DNA of 64,000 nt from Desulfobulbaceae bacterium (GCA_024640625.1 JAHEER010000004.1:1-64000), one strand, 5' to 3'; counted from the first letter of the stretch, positions 9,426 through 18,611 are shown. Numbers and translations: made by a program. The notes: generated by a model from the letters alone, not told the origin.

Positions 9426-10175
9426 ATGGACTACCGGGATATCTTTCTAAAAAGTACCGACTCGACCAACCGTGTGGCCAGGGAACTGGGAGAGCAGGGC
9501 GGCGTGCACGGCAGCGGGGTATTTGCCGACACCCAGACCGGCGGACGGGGCAGGCTGGGCCGCGCGTGGTTTTCACCGCCGGGTAAAAACCTCTATTGTT
9601 CATATCTGGTACGGCCTGACATCGCGCTGGCAGAGTATCCCAAATTGACCATGGTTGCGGGAGTCGCAGCCGCCCAGTGCCTGCAGGAAATCTGCACTAT
9701 ACCAGTCGGCCTGAAATGGCCCAATGATCTCTACATCAAATCTAGAAAATGCGGCGGTATCCTCTGTGAATCTTCACTTGCGCCCGGCGACAGTTTCGGT
9801 GTCATCGGCATCGGTATCAATTGCAATCTGAGCGATTCGGATCTCCCTGAAGAGCTCAAAGACATTGCTACTTCCGTGCTCATTGAAAGCGGCGTCGCCA
9901 TCGATCCCAAAAAGCTCTTTGTCAGGCTGCGTGATACCCTGCTCGGCGCCGTGAGAGACTTTGAAAAGCAGGGATTTTCAAAAATTCTTACCAGATGGAA
10001 CCGCTTCGATGCGTTTCGGGGAACACACATGACCTGGGTTCGGGAGGATGGCAAAGCGGTGGCAGGAATCAGCCTCGGTCCCGATCTCGATGGATCCCTG
10101 GTGGTGCAGGACTCCGACGGGAACCGCCACAAGGTGATCTCTGGGGATGTCACACTGGCAGGATCCGTAGCCTAG
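9426..10175 (+). CDS. birA: Biotin--[acetyl-CoA-carboxylase] ligase, monofunctional
   Basis: Activates biotin to biotinyl-AMP and transfers it to a lysine of biotin-dependent enzymes. The 249-residue protein has the catalytic-domain motifs STDSTN, ADTQTGGRGRLGRAW, KNLYCS, LKWPNDLYI, KCGGILCE and GIGINCNL, and a short C-terminal SH3-like domain. It lacks the N-terminal DNA-binding domain of E. coli BirA, so it should be an enzyme only. ATG 9426 fits the family start. There is no Shine-Dalgarno because the dsrD terminator T-run lies immediately upstream; a TTG at 9384 would put the terminator inside the gene and is less likely. How it is transcribed and translated is therefore unclear. Confidence 0.93.
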   Translation: MDYRDIFLKSTDSTNRVARELGEQGGVHGSGVFADTQTGGRGRLGRAWFSPPGKNLYCSYLVRPDIALAEYPKLTMVAGVAAAQCLQEICTIPVGLKWPNDLYIKSRKCGGILCESSLAPGDSFGVIGIGINCNLSDSDLPEELKDIATSVLIESGVAIDPKKLFVRLRDTLLGAVRDFEKQGFSKILTRWNRFDAFRGTHMTWVREDGKAVAGISLGPDLDGSLVVQDSDGNRHKVISGDVTLAGSVA

Positions 10176-10237
10176 CCCAGATATTTATCAATCCTCATCT
10201 AATGTAATTTATTTGACCTGTTTGTGGGGCAGCACAG

Positions 10238-10395
10238 CGAGGGGGGAAGGATTGGTACGTGCTGCATCGCGGAGGCCCGTCGTAATAGTGAAAATGATTG
10301 TCGGCCGCCACAGGCCGAAGGCCGTCATCCGGCCGACTTTTCACTGTTACGGCGATAAGGCCGCAGAGCAGCAGCACGTACCAATCTTTCCCCGC
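10238..10395. repeat. Long imperfect palindrome (MITE-like element) between birA and ahcY
   Basis: Two arms of about 65 bases face each other. The left arm (10241-10306) and the reverse complement of the right arm (10331-10393) share GATTGGTACGTGCTGC exactly, then AGTGAAAA and GTCGGCCG, with short indels between. The loop holds a smaller GC-rich hairpin (CGGCC/GGCCG repeats). No open reading frame and no clear flanking target duplication were seen, and no second copy was noticed in the window. Together with the terminator at 10451-10479 it fills the 329-base gap between two convergent genes. It resembles a non-autonomous palindromic element or a structured RNA locus. Confidence 0.7.
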
Positions 10396-10450
10396 CTCTT
10401 GCTATCAGCAATTATATTACCATGTGGGTTTTTGCTGGAGTTAGCAAGAG

Positions 10451-10479
10451 AAGGGGCAGCCTGGCAGCGGCTGCCCCTT
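10451..10479 (-). terminator. Hairpin terminator downstream of ahcY
   Basis: Arms 10451-10461 and 10469-10479 form a perfect 11-bp GC-rich stem with a 7-base loop. Read on the minus strand it is followed by CTCTTGCTAA, a weak U-tract. It lies 26 bases past the ahcY stop. Confidence 0.65.
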
Positions 10480-10504
10480 CTGGAGGTGAAAAGGTGAGAA
10501 TGTC

Positions 10505-11803
10505 TCAGTAGCGGTAATAGTCGGGCTTGAACGGCCCCTCTACCTCGACCCCGATGTAGTCGGCCTGCTTTTTGCTCAGCGCGGTGAGGTTGGCACCGAT
10601 CTTCTGGAGATGCAGACGGGCGACCATTTCGTCGAGTTGCTTCGGGAGAAAGTATACCCTGTTTTCGTATTTGTCGAAATTGTTCCACAATTCTATCTGC
10701 GCCAGTACCTGATTGGTGAACGAGTTGCTCATCACGAAGCTGGGGTGGCCGGTGGCGCACCCTAAATTGACCAGACGCCCCTCGGCCAGGACGATGATTT
10801 TTTTGCCGTCGGGAAAGGTGACGTGATCCACCTGGGGCTTGATGTTCTCCCATTCCAGTTCGCGGATGGAGGCGATATCAATCTCGGAGTCGAAGTGGCC
10901 GATGTTACAGACGATCGCCTCATGGGGCATGTGCTCCATATGGGCTCTGGTAATGACATCGATATTGCCGGTGCAGGTGACGAATATATTGCCGATGGCT
11001 GCCGCCTGCTCCATGGTTACCACCCGGTACCCCTCCATGGCTGCCTGCAGGGCGCAGATCGGGTCGATCTCGGTCACCAGGACCGTCGCCCCCATTCCGG
11101 CCAACGCCTGGGCACAGCCCTTGCCGACGTCACCGTACCCGGCGACCACAGCGATCTTGCCGGCCACCATCACATCTGTTGCCCTCTTGATGCCGTCAAT
11201 GAGCGATTCCCTGCAGCCATAGAGGTTATCGAATTTTGATTTGGTAACCGAATCATTGACATTGATCGCCGGGCAGAGCAGGGAATCATCAGCGGCCATT
11301 TCGTTGAGGCGATGCACTCCGGTGGTGGTCTCCTCGGTAATGCCTTTGACCTGTTTCATCTCCGCTTGATACTTCTGGTGCATGACCAGGGTGAGGTCGC
11401 CGCCGTCGTCCAGAATCATATTGGGGCGCCAGTCGTCGGGGCCGAAAATGGTCTGATCGATGCACCACCAGAACTCTTCCTCGCTTTCCCCTTTCCAGGC
11501 AAAGGTGGGGATGCCGGCGGCGGCCATTGCCGCTGCGGCATGGTCCTGGGTGGAAAAAATATTGCACGACGACCAGCGGATGTCAGCGCCCAGTTCGACC
11601 AGGGTTTCCATCAGCACCGCGGTCTGAATGGTCATATGCAGGCAGCCGGCGATACGGGCCCCCTTAAGCGGTTGTGAATCTTTATACTGGGCCCGAAGGC
11701 TCATCAGCCCCGGCATCTCCGTTTCTGCAATGGCGACTTCTTTTCTCCCCCAGTCTGCCAGGGCGATGTCAGCCACTTTGTAATCGTTGTTCGATGTAGT
11801 CAT
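10505..11803 (-). CDS. ahcY: Adenosylhomocysteinase (S-adenosyl-L-homocysteine hydrolase)
   Basis: Cleaves S-adenosylhomocysteine, the product of methyltransferases, to adenosine and homocysteine using bound NAD. The 432-residue protein shows the substrate region [20 protein letters not shown] with [15 protein letters not shown], the NAD Rossmann motif [18 protein letters not shown], the GNIDVI and GHFDSEID segments and the conserved C-terminus PDYYRY. AAGGAA precedes the ATG. It is 31 bases downstream of metK, forming a methyl-cycle operon transcribed leftward. Standard length; nothing missing. Confidence 0.98.
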   Translation of the reverse strand: MTTSNNDYKVADIALADWGRKEVAIAETEMPGLMSLRAQYKDSQPLKGARIAGCLHMTIQTAVLMETLVELGADIRWSSCNIFSTQDHAAAAMAAAGIPTFAWKGESEEEFWWCIDQTIFGPDDWRPNMILDDGGDLTLVMHQKYQAEMKQVKGITEETTTGVHRLNEMAADDSLLCPAINVNDSVTKSKFDNLYGCRESLIDGIKRATDVMVAGKIAVVAGYGDVGKGCAQALAGMGATVLVTEIDPICALQAAMEGYRVVTMEQAAAIGNIFVTCTGNIDVITRAHMEHMPHEAIVCNIGHFDSEIDIASIRELEWENIKPQVDHVTFPDGKKIIVLAEGRLVNLGCATGHPSFVMSNSFTNQVLAQIELWNNFDKYENRVYFLPKQLDEMVARLHLQKIGANLTALSKKQADYIGVEVEGPFKPDYYRY

Positions 11804-11834
11804 GGTAAATTCCTTGTGGGAAACTCCGTTGTCG

Positions 11835-12998
11835 TTATAGTCTGGCGGCCGCTTTCAATTCTTCCGCCTTGTCGATACGCTCCCAGGTGAAATCATCGCG
11901 TCTGCGGCCAAAGTGCCCGTATGCTGCGGTGGCCCGATATATGGGGCGCAGCAGGTCCAGATACTGGATGATGGCTTTGGGTCTGAGGTCAAAGTGGGTG
12001 CCCACCAGTTCCCTGATTTTTTCATCGCTGATTTTGCCGGTACCGAAACTGTTTACGTTGATCGATACCGGTTGCGAGATGCCGATGGCATAGGCGACCT
12101 GTACCTCGAGTTCCGAGGCGATGCCAGCGGCCACGAGGTTCTTGGCAATATAGCGCCCCATATAGGATGAAGAACGGTCAACCTTGGAAGGATCCTTTCC
12201 GGAAAAAGCGCCTCCGCCGTGGGAGCCTTTTCCTCCATAGGTGTCGACGATTATCTTTCTGCCGGTTACCCCGCAGTCGCCGACAGGACCACCGATGACG
12301 AAGCGGCCGGTCGGGTTGATATAGAACTTGGTATCGCGATCAATCATTTCTTCGGGCAGCACCGGTTTGACGATTTCTTCCATGACCCCTTCCTTGAGGT
12401 CATGGTATTCTACTATTTCATCATGCTGGGTCGACAGCACGACCGCATCAATTCGCTGCGGAACGCCGTCGACGTAGTTGATTGTCACCTGGCTTTTGGC
12501 GTCGGGGCGCAGCCAGGGAAGTCTGCCTGATTTTCGGACCTCGGCCTGACGCTTGGTCAGCCGGTGTGCGTAATAAATCGGCATGGGCATCAGTACTGGG
12601 GTGTCGTTGCAGGCGTAACCAAACACCAGACCCTGGTCGCCTGCCCCCTGCTCAAGATCGAGTCCGCTGCCCTCGTCAACGCCCTGGGCGATGTCGGCAG
12701 ACTGCTTGTCAATCGAAGTGAGTATTGCACAGGATTGCCAGTCGAATCCCATGTCGGAGGAATTATAGCCTATGTCTCTGACCGTCTGGCGGGCCACATC
12801 TGCCATGTCCACCCAGGCGGAAGTGGTAATCTCACCGGCGATGAGCACCATGCCGGTGGTAACCATGGTCTCGCAGGCTACCCGGGCGCCTTTGTCCTGG
12901 TCGATGATGGCATCGAGAATCGCATCTGAAATCTGGTCGGCGACTTTATCCGGATGTCCCTCTGAAACTGATTCTGAAGTAAAAAGATAGTTTGACAT
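11835..12998 (-). CDS. metK: S-adenosylmethionine synthetase (methionine adenosyltransferase)
   Basis: Makes S-adenosylmethionine from methionine and ATP. The 387-residue protein has the signature [17 protein letters not shown], the hexapeptide GAGDQG, the phosphate loop [16 protein letters not shown] and the C-terminal domain with AYGHFGR. First gene of the metK-ahcY pair. The leader of about 80 bases contains a small stem-loop (13022-13041, 6-bp stem) just before the ribosome site. I do not recognise any known SAM or SAH riboswitch there. Confidence 0.98.
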   Translation of the reverse strand: MSNYLFTSESVSEGHPDKVADQISDAILDAIIDQDKGARVACETMVTTGMVLIAGEITTSAWVDMADVARQTVRDIGYNSSDMGFDWQSCAILTSIDKQSADIAQGVDEGSGLDLEQGAGDQGLVFGYACNDTPVLMPMPIYYAHRLTKRQAEVRKSGRLPWLRPDAKSQVTINYVDGVPQRIDAVVLSTQHDEIVEYHDLKEGVMEEIVKPVLPEEMIDRDTKFYINPTGRFVIGGPVGDCGVTGRKIIVDTYGGKGSHGGGAFSGKDPSKVDRSSSYMGRYIAKNLVAAGIASELEVQVAYAIGISQPVSINVNSFGTGKISDEKIRELVGTHFDLRPKAIIQYLDLLRPIYRATAAYGHFGRRRDDFTWERIDKAEELKAAARL

Positions 12999-13078
12999 GA
13001 TTTTTCCGTCCTAGTTATTATGCTTTCATTTCGCTGAAAGCTACTGTATGCATGAAGCACCGAATTGCCAAACAAGAT

Positions 13079-13107
13079 ATTTGAACCTTGAACGCGGCCG
13101 ATGTCAA
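13079..13107 (-). promoter_or_regulatory. Predicted sigma-70 promoter of metK-ahcY
   Basis: Read on the minus strand: TTGACA (13107-13102), 17 bases, TCAAAT (13084-13079). The start of transcription would leave a leader of about 75 bases before the metK ATG at 12998. Confidence 0.5.
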
Positions 13108-13121
13108 GGGGAATCGGGCAA

Positions 13122-13157
13122 CCCTTCTCAGCGCGCGGAGTGGGTGAACGAGAAGGG
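13122..13157. other. 8-bp inverted repeat between metK and kdsD
   Basis: CCCTTCTC (13122-13129) pairs with GAGAAGGG (13150-13157) around a 20-base loop. It sits just upstream of the metK -35 box in the divergent gap (12999-13272), so it may be an operator or part of a transcript leader. No T-run follows it on either strand. Confidence 0.4.
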
Positions 13158-13272
13158 GCGCAGGTCAATAGATCAGCGTACCACGTCCAGCTGTGCACCA
13201 GGGCGGATTGCCGTATCTGCTGCTATCTGCTAGATTCAATTGTCGGAAAACAGCGTCAACCAGGAAAGGCAC

Positions 13273-14244
13273 ATGACCATTGAAGAAGCGCGGGAAGTAT
13301 TGTTGATAGAAGAGCAGGGACTGGCGGCGGTCCGTGAACGGATTGGCAGCCAATTCGTCAAAGCGGTGGAATTAATCCACGACTGTCCAAGCCGGGTGAT
13401 CATTACCGGCATCGGTAAATCCGGAATTATCGGTCAGAAGATTACCGCAACCCTGAACAGCACCGGCACCCCCTCTTTCTTTTTACATCCGGTCGAGGCC
13501 ATGCACGGCGATCTTGGCATAGTTCAGGAAACCGACGTGGTCATCGCCATCTCCTACTCAGGGGAAACCGCCGAATTGAATCTCCTTCTCGGTAATCTGA
13601 AACGCCGCTGCGCTTCAGTTATCGTCATGACCGGAGTGGTCGAGTCGACCCTTGCTCGCGCCGCCGATGTGGCACTGGACATTTCTGTTCCCAAAGAGGC
13701 CTGCTCGCTCGGCCTGGCCCCGACAGCAAGCACCACCGCTACTCTCGCGTTGGGCGATGCCCTGGCAGTAGTGCTGATGAACAAGAACCATTTTCAGGCT
13801 GCGGATTTCCGCTCCAATCATCCAGCCGGCAGCCTCGGGGCCCGTCTGCAGGTAAAGGTCGAGGAAGTGATGCTGACCGGAACCCAGATACCACTCGTCA
13901 CCATTGCGGCGAGCACCGAGGAGGCGGTAGCGGAACTCAATGAGAAAAATCTCGGGGCCGTGGTTGTCACCGGAGATAACTCCCGGCTCGAAGGGATTAT
14001 CACCGATGGAGATGTGAGGCGTTATGTAGCCTCAAACCTGGACTTGAAAAATACCAGGGTCGAAGAGGCGATGACCTCCAATCCGATTACCATTGGCGGA
14101 AATATCCAGGCCGTTGATGCCTTGAGCATCATGCAGCGTCACGAGGTGACCGTCCTGCCGGTGGTCGATGCTGAGCGAAGATTGACCGGCATCCTCCATC
14201 TTCACGATCTGCTGGGCAAAGGAGAGTTCCGCTTCCTGCTTTAG
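13273..14244 (+). CDS. kdsD: Arabinose-5-phosphate isomerase (KpsF/GutQ family)
   Basis: Converts ribulose-5-phosphate to arabinose-5-phosphate, the first committed step to KDO of lipopolysaccharide. The 323-residue protein contains a SIS domain (about residues 30-165: ITGIGKSGIIGQKI, GTPSFFLHPVEAMHGDLG, ISYSGETAELN, PTASTTATLALGDALAV) and two C-terminal CBS domains (about 195-320: VVTGDNSRLEGIITDGDVRR, LPVVDAERRLTGILHLHDLL). I take ATG 13273, which has AGGAAAGG just upstream, rather than TTG 13240. It stands alone, divergent from metK. The other KDO genes are not in the window. Confidence 0.93.
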   Translation: MTIEEAREVLLIEEQGLAAVRERIGSQFVKAVELIHDCPSRVIITGIGKSGIIGQKITATLNSTGTPSFFLHPVEAMHGDLGIVQETDVVIAISYSGETAELNLLLGNLKRRCASVIVMTGVVESTLARAADVALDISVPKEACSLGLAPTASTTATLALGDALAVVLMNKNHFQAADFRSNHPAGSLGARLQVKVEEVMLTGTQIPLVTIAASTEEAVAELNEKNLGAVVVTGDNSRLEGIITDGDVRRYVASNLDLKNTRVEEAMTSNPITIGGNIQAVDALSIMQRHEVTVLPVVDAERRLTGILHLHDLLGKGEFRFLL

Positions 14245-14430
14245 GCTGACGCTCATAGAGCAGCACCCTTCCTGGTCCTTGACCGACAGACTCCGCATAG
14301 GGGAAGGCGTCAATGGCGCTGCCGCACGGCCGTGTGGCGTGCAGGTTGTCTCAACTGGCAGAAATCACTGGGGTTGACCTTTGGGATGCTGAGGTACAGC
14401 TGAGCAGCCGCGGGCTCGGACTTATTTCGG

Positions 14431-17124
14431 TTACTGGCCGTCGCTGTAGAAGCGCCACTCGCCGCTATTGAGGTCGTGGGCGTATTTCATTACCAGCTGC
14501 AGCGGCCGGCCGCGTCCCACTTCCACACACTGCAACCTGAACAGCAGAAGTGATCCGGTTTTCTTCTCGAACACGACTGTCCTGTCGACGAGAGACTCCG
14601 GAGGAGATCCTGAGTAGTGGGTGGTGAAGAGTTCTTCAAAATTTTTTTCCAGATAGGCGATCTTGTCGGCCAGCAATTGGTCATTTTCGGCCTGTTCTAT
14701 TGATTGTTTCGCTTCCAGCCGGACGGTCTCGAATTCTGGTTCGCCTTGGAATTCGCTCGCCGATATCGAGGCTATGATCGCTTCGAGTTTGGTTATTGCT
14801 TCATTGAACTGCTGCTCTTTAAGATGCCTGGCGGCATCCTGCTTGTCACGAATGACCGAGGCCTGCAGCATGATGCGGGCAAGTTTTTTCCGGTTTTCCT
14901 CGGTATTTGCCCGCTTGAGAAGCTCCCGGTTGTCTTCCAGCAGGGTGATCGCCTGGTCATAGCTGGCGATCGCTTCGTCCCAGCGGGCCTGTCTGAAAGC
15001 TGACTTGCCGCTTGAAACTATGGTGTAAAGATCGCCTTTGACGATCAGCTGTTTGAGTTCGTAAATTGCGTCCTGATCGGGGTCGAAAGACTGGTTGGCC
15101 AGCGTCAGCGCTTTGCGATAGTGTTCGGAGGCCTTGGCCCACTTGCCTTCGGAAAAGGCCATGTCGCCTTTTTCTTTTTCAGTGGCCTGTTCTATTTTAC
15201 CCAGTTGAGCGGTAATCTCGTCGATGAGCGGGGCTTTATCGGGCAGGTTCAAAGCTTTGAGCTGTTCAAGTGCCCCCGAGAGATCTTTAGTGGCCAGCAC
15301 CCACTTTTTTCGTTCGATGTAGGATATGCCCGACTTGTAGACAATATTGAAACGGGCAAGCTTGATATTTTCCGAAATCTGATAGAGCTCCTGCCGGTCG
15401 ATGGCTTTTTCATCGGCGGCGATCTGCAGCGCTTGCTCATAATTGGAGACACTTTGCTGCCAGTTGGCAGCAGCGAACAATTCGTCTCCCTGGCGCTTGA
15501 ATTCTTTGAAAGAGGTGATATTCTGGACGACTTGCTTGGGATAGTACTGACCGTCAAGCATGAGGTTTCCTGCCAGTCCCTGCCTGAGGGGCTCGGAGCG
15601 GAGCGTTTTTTCCACTTTCCTGATCAAGGCATCACGGTCGGCTGCCTTGAACAGCCTGACCTGCTTTGCCACTCCAAGCGCTGATTCGCATTGCAGCTCG
15701 GCCTCGCTGAACTGGCTATTTTCCAGTGAGGCAAGACATTCGGCGAAACCTTGCTGGGCCTTGTTGTATTGAGCAGAACTGAGATAGTAATTGACCCCGG
15801 CAGCACCAGCCACCAGCACCAAAATGACAATGAGCGCGTAGGGTATCAACCTTGATTTACCTTGCGGGGTTTCATCGAAAAAGGTCCGCGCGTCATTATC
15901 TCTGGGGTCCGGCTCAGGCGATGGAGACGGTTGTGGAGGAGACGGCTGCGGCGGCGGTTGGTGAACCTCCTGCGCAAATATTTCGGGCTCAGCCAGCGTC
16001 TCGCTCGATTCACGGGATTCGAGCGTCGGCACCGTCCAGTCTCCGAGCAGCTCCAAAGCCTGGGTCATGCGGCTGATGTCGTCGTGCAGGCCGGGGTAAT
16101 CGGAAGTAACTGTCTGGATTTTCTTGAAATAGTTCAGCGCTTCCGCAGGCTCACCCTGGTGCTCGAGGTCAAGTGCCTGGGTGTAGAGGGTTTGAGCCTC
16201 TTCGAGTGCTACCGCCGCCTGTTCCGCCAGCGCCTCTTTTCCTGCAAAGGCGGCCGAGGCTGGAAGCAGGGAGAGTTCCTTGTCCAGCCCAAAGAACCGT
16301 TTCTCTGCAGCCAGTTCAGTGAGGTGTTCGATATCAATCTCTTCTTCGTCGATTTCACCCTCCGGTTCGCTGGCGTCCTCCGGAGGAAGCGGTTCGTCAT
16401 CGGCAGCTGCCTCAGTTCTCGACGGGGCTTCAAAATCGAAATCGGATTCTTCGAAGATATCTCCGAGTGAGCTATCTGTATCTTCATCAGTTTTAGCTTC
16501 GACCTCATCGACGAAGCTCAGGGCCGGGGCAATATCGTCTTCGGTCGCTGAGTCGAAGGGCTCCAGCAGGTCTTCCTCGATTTGGTCGTCATCGTCCTCC
16601 AACAGGGAGGTGAAGTCATCCTCAGAAGGAGGACCCGGGGTCGAAGAAATGGAGGTTGTGTCATCGGGGACTAAAACTTGGTCCTGATCCGTATCTTTGG
16701 AGGCAAAATTCTCTGCATACCACTGGGCTGCTTCCTCGTTGAAAGCATTGGTCGTCGAATAATAGGCCCCGGTGATCATTTCACCGATGTGGGCGATAAG
16801 ATCGGTTATGGAGCGATTTTTTCCCCAGAAATCCCCGATGCAGATTGCAGCCGGATCGAAATCAGGGTGGAAAATAGGACTTTTGGGCTTGCAACTCGGT
16901 GGAAAATGCGGATAACCGAAAGGGATGCTAATGACAATTGTGTGGCTGCCGGCTTTTTCCACCCCCCCATCGTCACTCTTCTGCAGTCCTTCGACATGGT
17001 AGGTTACTTCGTATTTTTCTGGAGGATTGCCATCGACGGGGACCACGGTGATGTGCGGATCATCGGAAAAAGATTTGCTCAGTTCCTGATTGATAGCTTC
17101 AAGCTGTTCCGAGGCAATAGCCAT
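14431..17124 (-). CDS. Membrane-anchored protein with N-terminal ubiquitin-conjugating (E2)-like domain and TPR-like repeats
   Basis: An 897-residue protein I cannot name from a known bacterial family. Residues 1-140 read like the E2/UBC fold: a beta-rich start, then IPFGYPHFPP (67-76), FHP (85-87), AICIGDFW with Cys95 at the place of the E2 catalytic cysteine, and a helical end with NAFNEEAAQWYAEN (126-139), like the N-x-EAA-x-x-Y of eukaryotic E2s. The usual HPN is HPD. A long acidic, probably disordered stretch (150-265), a helical repeat (about 295-360), a proline-rich linker (389-407) and one membrane segment (about 426-447, Lys/Arg on the N-side) follow. After these come about 450 residues of TPR-like helical repeats. 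The charges predict a cytoplasmic E2 domain and an extracytoplasmic repeat domain. It is the last gene of the secDF / YkgJ / HAD leftward group. Fold assignment by eye is fairly strong; activity is inference. Confidence 0.8.
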   Translation of the reverse strand: MAIASEQLEAINQELSKSFSDDPHITVVPVDGNPPEKYEVTYHVEGLQKSDDGGVEKAGSHTIVISIPFGYPHFPPSCKPKSPIFHPDFDPAAICIGDFWGKNRSITDLIAHIGEMITGAYYSTTNAFNEEAAQWYAENFASKDTDQDQVLVPDDTTSISSTPGPPSEDDFTSLLEDDDDQIEEDLLEPFDSATEDDIAPALSFVDEVEAKTDEDTDSSLGDIFEESDFDFEAPSRTEAAADDEPLPPEDASEPEGEIDEEEIDIEHLTELAAEKRFFGLDKELSLLPASAAFAGKEALAEQAAVALEEAQTLYTQALDLEHQGEPAEALNYFKKIQTVTSDYPGLHDDISRMTQALELLGDWTVPTLESRESSETLAEPEIFAQEVHQPPPQPSPPQPSPSPEPDPRDNDARTFFDETPQGKSRLIPYALIVILVLVAGAAGVNYYLSSAQYNKAQQGFAECLASLENSQFSEAELQCESALGVAKQVRLFKAADRDALIRKVEKTLRSEPLRQGLAGNLMLDGQYYPKQVVQNITSFKEFKRQGDELFAAANWQQSVSNYEQALQIAADEKAIDRQELYQISENIKLARFNIVYKSGISYIERKKWVLATKDLSGALEQLKALNLPDKAPLIDEITAQLGKIEQATEKEKGDMAFSEGKWAKASEHYRKALTLANQSFDPDQDAIYELKQLIVKGDLYTIVSSGKSAFRQARWDEAIASYDQAITLLEDNRELLKRANTEENRKKLARIMLQASVIRDKQDAARHLKEQQFNEAITKLEAIIASISASEFQGEPEFETVRLEAKQSIEQAENDQLLADKIAYLEKNFEELFTTHYSGSPPESLVDRTVVFEKKTGSLLLFRLQCVEVGRGRPLQLVMKYAHDLNSGEWRFYSDGQ

Positions 17125-17206
17125 AGCAAATTCCGATTGAACGCAGGAGTGGTTGAGAGGTAATCAATGCGATATTATAGCATTTTTCAAAACAAGAAAA
17201 AGTTTT

Positions 17207-17848
17207 TTATACATTGTCTCGGCCACGCTGGTAAAAGGGCTCCAAGTCAAGAATCTGCATGAATCTGTCGACATGAAATCGGGCTTTAAGGCGCCGATTT
17301 TTAAAGGCGATGAGATCGACCCCCGCATTTTCGGTATGCTGCTGATCAACTTCTGAATCGCCGATGAATATCGTTTCCTCCGGTCTGCAGTCGAAATGTG
17401 AAAAAATTTTCAAGAGGGCGTCCGGTGCCGGTTTGGGATTCGCTACATCCATCGAGGTCACCACCAGGTCAAAATAGGTGGTAAGGCCGTATGATTCCAG
17501 CAGCGGCCTCATCGTGGTAGTCCGGTTCGTGGAGATGGCGAGGCGATAGCGGGGTTTGACGATATCGAGGAATTCCCTCAGATCCGGCTCCATGATCATA
17601 TGGGACAAATAGGGTGTATAGCTGTGCTCCTGGCGATAACGGTGCACCGCTTCCAGATCCGTTGCCGGAGACTTCCGGAAAATGTGGGACACCGAATCGA
17701 TGACATTGTGGCTATGCACGTATTCGAGTTCCTGGTCGTCCATGGGAGAATGGTTGAAGGCGCACAAAAGATCGTTGTAGTAGATCCGGTTGGCCTCTCT
17801 GGAGTCGAACAGGACCCCGTCACAGTCGAAAACGATCAAATTAAGCAT
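17207..17848 (-). CDS. HAD-superfamily phosphatase (phosphoglycolate phosphatase-like)
   Basis: A 213-residue haloacid-dehalogenase hydrolase. Motif I is FDCDGVLFDS with nucleophile Asp8 and acid/base Asp10, motif II is ISTNRTT, motif III NPKPAPD supplies the lysine, and motif IV is IFIGDSEVD. A helical cap sits between motifs I and II, as in Gph/PGMB-type enzymes. The substrate cannot be told from sequence; phosphoglycolate or another small phosphate ester is likely. It lies 34 bases after the YkgJ-type gene and 82 before the E2-like gene, all leftward. Confidence 0.85.
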   Translation of the reverse strand: MLNLIVFDCDGVLFDSREANRIYYNDLLCAFNHSPMDDQELEYVHSHNVIDSVSHIFRKSPATDLEAVHRYRQEHSYTPYLSHMIMEPDLREFLDIVKPRYRLAISTNRTTTMRPLLESYGLTTYFDLVVTSMDVANPKPAPDALLKIFSHFDCRPEETIFIGDSEVDQQHTENAGVDLIAFKNRRLKARFHVDRFMQILDLEPFYQRGRDNV

Positions 17849-17882
17849 GGCAGGTTGTAGGTGATGATTTCCATGGTCTCGC

Positions 17883-18605
17883 TCAACGGTCGAAAAACTG
17901 TTTCTCTATGAAGTCCAGGCCAAATTCAAGCAGTCGCTCGTCATCCTCAAAGACCCCTTCGGGTATGTCCAAGGGTGAGGCTATATGTTTGTCATTGAGC
18001 TGGGAGCGGAATGAATCAAGATCGTAGAGGGCGAGCTTATAGAGGGTACGCTGCGCATCGGTCAACTGCTTTCCCTCTTTGATCTGCGGGTGCTGGGTGA
18101 TGGCGGTGAGTCTGTCGTTGAAGCGATTGAAGGGTTCCAGCTCCTGGGACTTCATAAAACTCTCTACCGTGTGCACGGCCTTTTCCTGGAAGCCCTGGCA
18201 GTGCGTCTCTCTCAGGAGGATGAACTGCTCGCTTACCCGGTCCTGCTCCCTTCTTGTTCCCCGGCCGAGGGGGTAGGTCCGACAGGCACCGGGTCGGTGC
18301 CGGTAAATCTGACAGCCTCGAGCGTTTACGAAGACGCAGCTGGCCTTGCCGTCATCGACCATGGTCAGGTAGTAGCGCGGGAAGACGTCTTCGGGGTCCA
18401 GTTCCTCGATGATATAACGATCGTGGAGTTCCGTTGAACTGAGACCGGTGGCCAGACGGAGCCTGAGCACATCGTAGGGGGTCAAGGCCAGTTCCAGCTC
18501 TCTGCAGCAGTGGGTGAAACAGCTGACCCGATTGTGACAGAGAAAAGAGAACATTTCCCCCGGGTATAGCCGCGAGACCTGTTCAGGAAGTGGACGATCA
18601 GCCAT
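17883..18605 (-). CDS. YkgJ-family cysteine-cluster protein
   Basis: A 240-residue protein of the YkgJ (zinc- or iron-chelating, CxxxCC) family. The N-terminal cluster FLCHNRVSCFTHCC supplies Cys23, Cys29, Cys33 and Cys34. A second set follows in ASCVFVNARGC and HRPGACRTYPLGRG. The remaining C-terminal half (from about residue 140) is helical and not recognised. Family members have been suggested to bind metal or take part in modification reactions; no function is established for this one. It starts 6 bases after the secDF stop, so it is co-transcribed with secDF. Confidence 0.85.
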   Translation of the reverse strand: MADRPLPEQVSRLYPGEMFSFLCHNRVSCFTHCCRELELALTPYDVLRLRLATGLSSTELHDRYIIEELDPEDVFPRYYLTMVDDGKASCVFVNARGCQIYRHRPGACRTYPLGRGTRREQDRVSEQFILLRETHCQGFQEKAVHTVESFMKSQELEPFNRFNDRLTAITQHPQIKEGKQLTDAQRTLYKLALYDLDSFRSQLNDKHIASPLDIPEGVFEDDERLLEFGLDFIEKQFFDR

Positions 18606-18611
18606 GAACTG

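Noticed and set aside
13020-13160. SAM or SAH riboswitch upstream of metK
   Set aside because: I could not match any known consensus core; only simple stem-loops are present.
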